This document shows positions 60,074-64,000 of a stretch of 64,000 nucleotides of DNA, piece after piece. Every line of letters starts with the position of its first letter. Position 1 is the first letter of the stretch. A program made the translations under genes and the position numbers. The stretch comes from an uncultured Spirochaetales bacterium (GTDB lineage Bacteria > Spirochaetota > Spirochaetia > Sphaerochaetales > Sphaerochaetaceae), in contig CALXXN010000004.1 of assembly GCA_944392695.1 (NCBI GenBank), forward strand, positions 101,985-165,984, given 5' to 3'. The notes beneath the pieces were generated by a model. It saw nothing but the letters and a program-made list of their open reading frames with translations. It was not told the DNA's origin and did no database searches.

Positions 60074-60105
60074 AGGGGCTCCCAGGTGCTTGACTGAGGA
60101 GCCCT
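60074..60105 (+). terminator. Hairpin after pyk
   Basis: AGGGGCTCC pairs with GGAGCCCT around a 15-base loop. The following bases are not T-rich. Confidence 0.6.
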
Positions 60106-60134
60106 GCTGATGATAGTTTGCTAAACGCCTCTTT

Positions 60135-60155
60135 ATCCGCCTCGTCGGGGCGGAT
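60135..60155 (+). promoter_or_regulatory. Leader hairpin of the rpsF operon
   Basis: ATCCGCC/GGCGGAT forms a 7-bp stem with the loop TCGTCGG, 25 bases before rpsF. Bacterial rpsF leaders often bind the S6:S18 complex for feedback control. The present hairpin could play that role, but I cannot match the full consensus. Confidence 0.35.
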
Positions 60156-60179
60156 CAATCCAGACCACAAGGAGGGACC

Positions 60180-60461
60180 ATGAGAAATTATGAGTTCACC
60201 GTCATCTTCCACGCTGATGATGAGAAGATGAAAGACGGACTGGCCTTCGTCACTTCGACGCTTGAGAAGGCTGGTGCCAAGATCGAGAAGCAGGAAGACC
60301 TCGGAGTCAAGACCCTTGCTTACCAGATCGAGAAGCAGGACAAGGGACACTATGTCTACTTCGAGCTCAGTGCTGATCCTGCCACAATCGCAGGCATGAG
60401 CCATGAGTTCAATCTCAGCACTCTTGTGCTGAAATTCCTCTTCGTGAATCCGACCAGGTAA
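60180..60461 (+). CDS. rpsF: 30S ribosomal protein S6
   Basis: This 93-residue protein begins RNYEFTVIFHADDEKM and contains GVKTLAYQIEKQDKGHYVYFEL, the S6 ferredoxin-like fold. AAGGAGG precedes the ATG. S6 pairs with S18 on the small subunit platform, and its gene leads the rpsF-ssb-rpsR operon. Confidence 0.97.
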   Translation: MRNYEFTVIFHADDEKMKDGLAFVTSTLEKAGAKIEKQEDLGVKTLAYQIEKQDKGHYVYFELSADPATIAGMSHEFNLSTLVLKFLFVNPTR

Positions 60462-60475
60462 CGGAGATAACCAAC

Positions 60476-61051
60476 GTGGCAGATTTGAACAGTGTTTGTC
60501 TGACAGGACGTCTGACCAGGCAGGCCGAGGTCCGCTACTCCCAGAACGCCAATGGTGGAGCGATCGTGAGGTTCTCCATCGCCGTCAACAGAAGGAAGAG
60601 GTCAGCTGACGGCAACAGCTGGGAGGAAGAGCCGAACTACTTCGACTGTGTCTACATGGGCCGTGCCGCCGAAGCCGTCAGCCGTTTCCTGGACAAGGGG
60701 AAGCAGGTCGCCGTATCTGGTGAGCTGCGCCAGAGCCGCTGGGAGCAGGATGGACAGAACCGCAGCAGGGTGGAGGTCTTCGTGACCAACCTTTCCCTCC
60801 TCGGTTCCAGGACCGATGCCGCTTCTTATGATGGAGGCTCTTCCTACCAGGGCAGGGTTGATATGCCCACTGCCCCACAGCAGCCCCGGATGGACAGCGC
60901 CTCAGCTCCACGGCAGCAGGCTGGTTTCCAGCCTTCCAATCAGAACCGCTATTCAGGCTCCTTCTCACGCGCATCCTCCGCGCCCCAGCCATCTGGGGAT
61001 GACTATGCGCTTGGTCCAGAGAGCTATGGCGATGATGATGTTCCATTCTGA
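60476..61051 (+). CDS. ssb: Single-stranded DNA-binding protein
   Basis: This 191-residue protein starts at GTG with ACGGAG upstream. The OB fold spans about 1-110 ([19 protein letters not shown], then [17 protein letters not shown]). It is followed by a Gln/Ser/Pro-rich linker. The C-terminal acidic tip ends DDVPF, the conserved partner-binding tail. The position between rpsF and rpsR is conserved in bacteria. Confidence 0.97.
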   Translation: MADLNSVCLTGRLTRQAEVRYSQNANGGAIVRFSIAVNRRKRSADGNSWEEEPNYFDCVYMGRAAEAVSRFLDKGKQVAVSGELRQSRWEQDGQNRSRVEVFVTNLSLLGSRTDAASYDGGSSYQGRVDMPTAPQQPRMDSASAPRQQAGFQPSNQNRYSGSFSRASSAPQPSGDDYALGPESYGDDDVPF

Positions 61052-61065
61052 GATTTAGGAGATTG

Positions 61066-61353
61066 ATGACAATGCGTGACGACAACGAGACTTTTGTCAA
61101 TGACAAGGACGCCGCTGTACGCAAGGGCGGCATGAGGAAGCCTGGCTTCAAGAAGAAGGTCTGCCGCTTCTGCCAGAGCGGTACACCCGCTGCTGATTAC
61201 AAGAACCCTGACGCACTGCGCCGCTACATCACTGAGCGCGGAAAGATCCTTCCCGCCAGGATCACCGGCACCTGCGCCAAGCACCAGAGGGCACTGAACG
61301 CGGAGATCAAGAAGGCCCGCGTCCTGGCCTACCTGCCCTTTGAGAAGAAGTGA
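61066..61353 (+). CDS. rpsR: 30S ribosomal protein S18
   Basis: The protein has 95 residues from the ATG at 61066; TTG 61063 and ATG 61072 are other options near AGGAG. The core [10 protein letters not shown] holds a CxxC pair. [31 protein letters not shown] is the S18 block, with further Cys and His for a zinc-binding form. The N-terminal extension is acidic then basic, common in spirochaetes. Confidence 0.96.
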   Translation: MTMRDDNETFVNDKDAAVRKGGMRKPGFKKKVCRFCQSGTPAADYKNPDALRRYITERGKILPARITGTCAKHQRALNAEIKKARVLAYLPFEKK

Positions 61354-62318
61354 AGTCCATGGAAGGGCGTGATGTGGGGAAGGTGGCGCTCAGCGTCCTG
61401 GGGTGCCTTGTCTTGTATATAACAGGAATAGGCTCCCTCTTCTTCACACTTCCATTGCTCTTCCTCGACAGGCGCCACCCGAAGAGAGTCACGGACACCG
61501 CCTGCGTTGCAGCTCTGGTGCTGGTCGTGGCTTGGGAAGCCTGGTCCCTCAGGGACCTGCCCGAGGTCAGCCTAACGTGGCCCTTCATGGTTGTGAACCT
61601 GTTCATACCTGTCTCACTCATACTCAGCGCCATGGTATGGGTGGGGATGGATGGCAAGGGACTCTTCAGCCGCCTGCTGTGGAGCTTCCTACCGCCTGTG
61701 GCGCTGTTCGCAGCAGCCGAGTGCTATTTCCTGCTCTCACCTGATGCGGCCAGTGCCATGATGGGCAATTACACGGCCTACATCACAGGCCTCATCGGGC
61801 TCTTCATCCCGCTTGAGGAAGCTGTCCTGGAGGCCTTTGCCCAGGTCCTGGTCTACGCCCTGCTTTCGCTCGCCCCATTGATGGTCGCGGCCAACGGCAC
61901 GGGACTCGCCTTCATCTATGAAGCTGCGGGCCATGCGGGAAACGAGGACTTCGAGGACAGGCTGATGCACTTCAAGGTCCATCCGGACTTTGTCTATGTG
62001 TTCCTCGGCCTGTGGGCGCTGCTCTTGGTCAGTTGCTTTGTGACGCTGCCCACCTGGGTGGTCGTCCCCTTGCTTGGACTGGCCATGATGAGCCTGCTGC
62101 CTTACTTCCTCCAGGGCTTTGCCATCCTATTGCACTTCATGCATTCACGCGGGAGCCGCATGACGGGCTTCAAGCTCGCCGCCTGGCTGTTGCTGATCAT
62201 TGTGGTGCTGCAGTTCGTGAACGCCATCATCCTGATCTCGCTGACCCTGCTGGGTATCATCGAGAACTGGGTAAACCTGAGAAGACACAAGGAGTTTTCA
62301 GATGAAGATCATTCTTAA
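61350..62318 (+). CDS. DUF2232-like membrane protein in the ribosomal operon
   Basis: This 322-residue protein has about eight hydrophobic segments and begins at a GTG that overlaps the rpsR stop (GTGA); ATG 61359 is an alternative. Membrane proteins of the DUF2232 (YybS) type often lie between rpsR and rplI, and the layout here agrees. Function unknown. The end overlaps rplI by 17 bases. Confidence 0.75.
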   Translation: MKSMEGRDVGKVALSVLGCLVLYITGIGSLFFTLPLLFLDRRHPKRVTDTACVAALVLVVAWEAWSLRDLPEVSLTWPFMVVNLFIPVSLILSAMVWVGMDGKGLFSRLLWSFLPPVALFAAAECYFLLSPDAASAMMGNYTAYITGLIGLFIPLEEAVLEAFAQVLVYALLSLAPLMVAANGTGLAFIYEAAGHAGNEDFEDRLMHFKVHPDFVYVFLGLWALLLVSCFVTLPTWVVVPLLGLAMMSLLPYFLQGFAILLHFMHSRGSRMTGFKLAAWLLLIIVVLQFVNAIILISLTLLGIIENWVNLRRHKEFSDEDHS

Positions 62319-62937
62319 CCAGGATGTTGTCAACCTCGGAGAGGAGGGCGACGTTGTCGTCGTCAAGGACGGCTACGCCCGCAACTACCTCCTGCCTACT
62401 GGAGCCGCTGTGCTCTACAACAAGACAAATGCTGCAATCTTCGCTTCCCGTGCCGCACAGATTGAGAAGCGCAAGGCTGAGAAGAGGGCGCAGAGCGCCT
62501 CTCTCAAGGAGAAGCTCGACGCTACAGTCATCAACCTCGTTGTCACTGCTGGCGATTCCGGCAAGCTCTTCGGCTCCGTCACCGCTGCCATGGTCCAGGA
62601 AGCCCTCGCCAAGATGGACATCCAGGTCGACCGCAAGAAGATCGAGGTCTCCACTCATGCGATCAAGATGGTCGGCACCTACAGCGTCATCATCCACCTC
62701 TATGAGAACGAGGTCTCCCATGTCAAGCTCGTCGTCGAGAGCGAGGCCATGGTGAAGGAGCGCCTCGCAGAGGAGGCCAGGGCGAAGGCTGAGGCCGAAG
62801 CAAAGGCTGCCGAGGAGGCCGCTGCTGCTGAAGCTGCCGCCGCTGAGGCTGTTGCTGAAGAGGTCGCAACAGAGGAAGCCGCTGCTGAAGAGGCTCCCGC
62901 TGAGGCTGCTGAGGAAGCACCTGTCGAGGCAAACTGA
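62302..62937 (+). CDS. rplI: 50S ribosomal protein L9 with Ala/Glu-rich tail
   Basis: The protein has 211 residues. Residues 1-150 form normal L9: [19 protein letters not shown], then DGYARNYLLPTGAA, a long helix and the C-terminal domain with LFGSVTAAM. The last 60 residues are almost only Ala and Glu with a few Pro, Val and Thr. This makes a low-complexity acidic extension absent from most L9 proteins. AGGAG lies seven bases before the ATG. Confidence 0.96.
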   Translation: MKIILNQDVVNLGEEGDVVVVKDGYARNYLLPTGAAVLYNKTNAAIFASRAAQIEKRKAEKRAQSASLKEKLDATVINLVVTAGDSGKLFGSVTAAMVQEALAKMDIQVDRKKIEVSTHAIKMVGTYSVIIHLYENEVSHVKLVVESEAMVKERLAEEARAKAEAEAKAAEEAAAAEAAAAEAVAEEVATEEAAAEEAPAEAAEEAPVEAN

Positions 62938-62971
62938 GCTAGACGATGATACCAGCCAGGCTGGTGTATCA

Positions 62972-63009
62972 AAGGCATCCTGCCACAGTGATGTGACGGG
63001 GTGCCTTTT
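62972..63009 (+). terminator. Terminator of the rpsF-rplI operon
   Basis: AAGGCATCC pairs with GGGTGCCTT (one G-U) around a loop of about 18 bases, ending in TTTT. A smaller hairpin (GATAC/GTATC type) lies just before it, at 62948-62970. Confidence 0.75.
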
Positions 63010-63039
63010 CTGTTTCCAATGCCAGATGTCCAAGGGGTT

Positions 63040-63071
63040 TTGTCACGGAAAATATCTGATTTTCGTGACAA
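63040..63071. promoter_or_regulatory. Inverted repeat, probable AbiEi operator
   Basis: TTGTCACGGAAAAT is followed after five bases by ATTTTCGTGACAA, a near-perfect inverted repeat of 13 bases per arm with one extra G. It lies 14 bases upstream of the -35 box. A third half-site, TGTCACGTAAAT, is at 63118-63129, on the expected transcription start. Confidence 0.6.
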
Positions 63072-63085
63072 ATCCAGTATGCAGT

Positions 63086-63115
63086 TTGACAACAACTTTC
63101 TTTTGCAAGTATATT
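63086..63115 (+). promoter_or_regulatory. Promoter of the antitoxin gene
   Basis: A perfect TTGACA (63086-63091) and TATATT (63110-63115) are 18 bases apart. A separate TATAAT lies at 63132-63137 but without a fitting -35. Confidence 0.7.
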
Positions 63116-63165
63116 TCTGTCACGTAAATAGTATAATTTACATTACAAATGGAGACATAGACAGT

Positions 63166-63768
63166 ATGAAAGATGGATACATGGCTCAAATCAGGAAAAG
63201 AGTGGAAGGATATCCTGCTGGTACAGTCTTCATAACATCTGATTTCTCTGATATTGCAGACGCAACGACAGTGAGGCAGTGCTTGAAGCGTCTTGTCGAC
63301 TCAGGCAAGGTCCGTCGGATCATCAATGGTGTTTATGATATTCCTAAGTACAGCCACTTGATTGGTGGTAATGTCGGCACTGATCCTGAAGATGTTGCAG
63401 CAGCCATTGCCCGGAATTTCAAATGGACGATTGCACCTACCGGTGATATGGCGCTGAATCTTCTTGGTCTTGACATGCAAGTGCCAGTGACATGGTCATA
63501 TGTGAGTGATGGTCCATATAGGACCTACGAATGGGGTAATGTGAAGTTGCAGTTCATCCATAGGGCGAACAGGGAAATCACCGGCATGTCATATAAGACA
63601 GGTCTTGTCGTCCAAGCCATGAAGGAAATCGGTAAAAAGAGGATGACTCCTGTTGTCTTGGAGCGTATTTCTGTTATGCTAGATGACGAAGAGAAGAAGG
63701 CATGCCTGGCTGAAGCCGTTGGCGTGAGTGATTGGATATATAGCTGCATACGGAAAATCTGCAGCTGA
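63166..63768 (+). CDS. AbiEi/DUF6088-type antitoxin regulator
   Basis: The protein has 200 residues from an ATG at 63166, with GGAG upstream. An N-terminal winged helix (about 25-60: ADATTVRQCLKRLVDSGKVRRIINGVYDIP) is followed by a domain starting TIAPTGDMALNLLGL, typical of DUF6088/AbiEi antitoxins of type IV toxin-antitoxin systems. Such proteins also repress their own promoter by binding inverted repeats, which fits the repeats found upstream. The stop overlaps the ATG of the toxin gene by one base. Confidence 0.8.
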   Translation: MKDGYMAQIRKRVEGYPAGTVFITSDFSDIADATTVRQCLKRLVDSGKVRRIINGVYDIPKYSHLIGGNVGTDPEDVAAAIARNFKWTIAPTGDMALNLLGLDMQVPVTWSYVSDGPYRTYEWGNVKLQFIHRANREITGMSYKTGLVVQAMKEIGKKRMTPVVLERISVMLDDEEKKACLAEAVGVSDWIYSCIRKICS

Positions 63769-63938
63769 TGGAGATTGTCGTGAGGGATTTTGCGAAGACA
63801 TCCAGCGTAGAGCGTAAGTTGGTATTTCAGGAAACCGCTCTCAAATGTGGCCTTAGGCAAGGTATCGTGGAAAAAGATTTCTGGGTGTGTTACACATTGG
63901 ACTTCCTTTTCCATCGTTGCAAATTTGAGAGGCCATAG
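63768..63938 (+). pseudogene. AbiEii-type toxin gene, truncated
   Basis: The frame of 56 codons begins MEIVVRDFAKTSS and contains QGIVEKDFWVCYTLDFLF, the conserved N-terminal block of AbiEii/AbiGii nucleotidyltransferase toxins. Full proteins continue with a GGTSLSK catalytic motif and are 250-300 residues long. Here a TAG stops the frame just before that motif. The sequence after the stop is made of 22-base repeats typical of an insertion sequence end, so the toxin is almost surely inactivated by insertion. Confidence 0.8.
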
Positions 63939-63941
63939 CAC

Positions 63942-64000
63942 TGGCTCAGTCTGAATCGGTGGATGGCTCAGTGTGAATCGGTCTCTGGCTCAATGTAGTT
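63942..64000. mobile_element. End of an IS21-family-like insertion sequence (partial)
   Basis: Three direct repeats begin TGGCTCA at 63942, 63964 and 63986, an exact 22-base period. The first two share TGGCTCAG, then TGAATCGGT. Multiple short terminal repeats of TGGCTCA type are known for IS21-family ends, where they bind the transposase. The element continues beyond the window, so istA/istB genes are not seen. Confidence 0.65.

Noticed and set aside
63942..64000. Three 22-base-period repeats as the start of a CRISPR array
   Set aside because: The unit includes no unique spacer; the repeat plus a 3-base gap is the whole period. The pattern fits IS21-type terminal repeats.

Overview
The window looks like part of the chromosome of a high-GC spirochaete, most likely of the Sphaerochaeta/Treponema side and probably host-associated. 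The clues are a PPi-dependent phosphofructokinase of the long Borrelia type, spirochaete-like lipoprotein signals (for example LLSSC, LFSC, LCACS), a short divergent RNA polymerase omega subunit, asparagine synthetase A beside AsnS, a YicC/CMP-kinase/omega/MiaA cluster and many secreted lipoproteins. Genes are tightly packed with 4-base start/stop overlaps (GTGA, ATGA, TTGA). GTG and TTG starts are common. Promoters read as TTGACA/TATAAT and hairpin terminators are frequent.

Layout. 1-812: end of a secreted protein with FKBP N-terminal-like repeats. 1022-3212: three overlapping genes for nucleoside salvage (deaminase, MtnA-like isomerase, MTA/purine nucleoside phosphorylase). 3209-7025: potABCD polyamine ABC importer on the minus strand. 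7106-11561: small proteins, a YiaK-type reductase, a cytidylate-kinase-like protein, a TM2 protein and a 54-residue zinc-ribbon protein. 11623-15578: murC, yicC, cmk, rpoZ and miaA. 15546-20581 (minus): pseudokinase-like membrane protein, MEMO-family protein, NFACT/RqcH-like protein and folC. 20721-32660: two acyl-CoA/AMP ligases, YhbY, pfp, YaiI family, asnS, WalJ-like MBL protein, DAHP synthase and DJ-1 family protein. 32807-40427: mscL, asnA, ASCH protein, tRNA-Leu, GNAT, TetR, tRNA-Met, outer-membrane barrel, MATE pump, FAH-family enzyme and a second GNAT. 40424-45681: hflC/hflK, metG and a FemAB-type ligase.

The accessory part starts at about 45.7 kb. Two tandem paralogous lipoproteins share an almost identical 5' leader that contains a G10 or G7 homopolymer where the promoter spacer would be, which suggests phase variation. 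A third lipoprotein gene next to them also has homopolymers in its upstream region. murD follows, then guanine deaminase preceded by an RNA that folds like a guanine-class purine riboswitch, then a solitary PD-(D/E)XK restriction-like nuclease.

The last part returns to housekeeping genes: a 29-residue mS38/COX24-like ribosomal mini-protein, tcdA, a TatD-like hydrolase, an EAL phosphodiesterase, pyk and the rpsF-ssb-rpsR-DUF2232-rplI operon. The window ends in an AbiE-type toxin-antitoxin locus. Its antitoxin gene is intact and has a strong promoter with inverted repeats. Its toxin gene stops after 56 codons, directly before three 22-base-period repeats that look like the end of an IS21-family element.

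All functions are read from motifs and remembered families; no database search was run.
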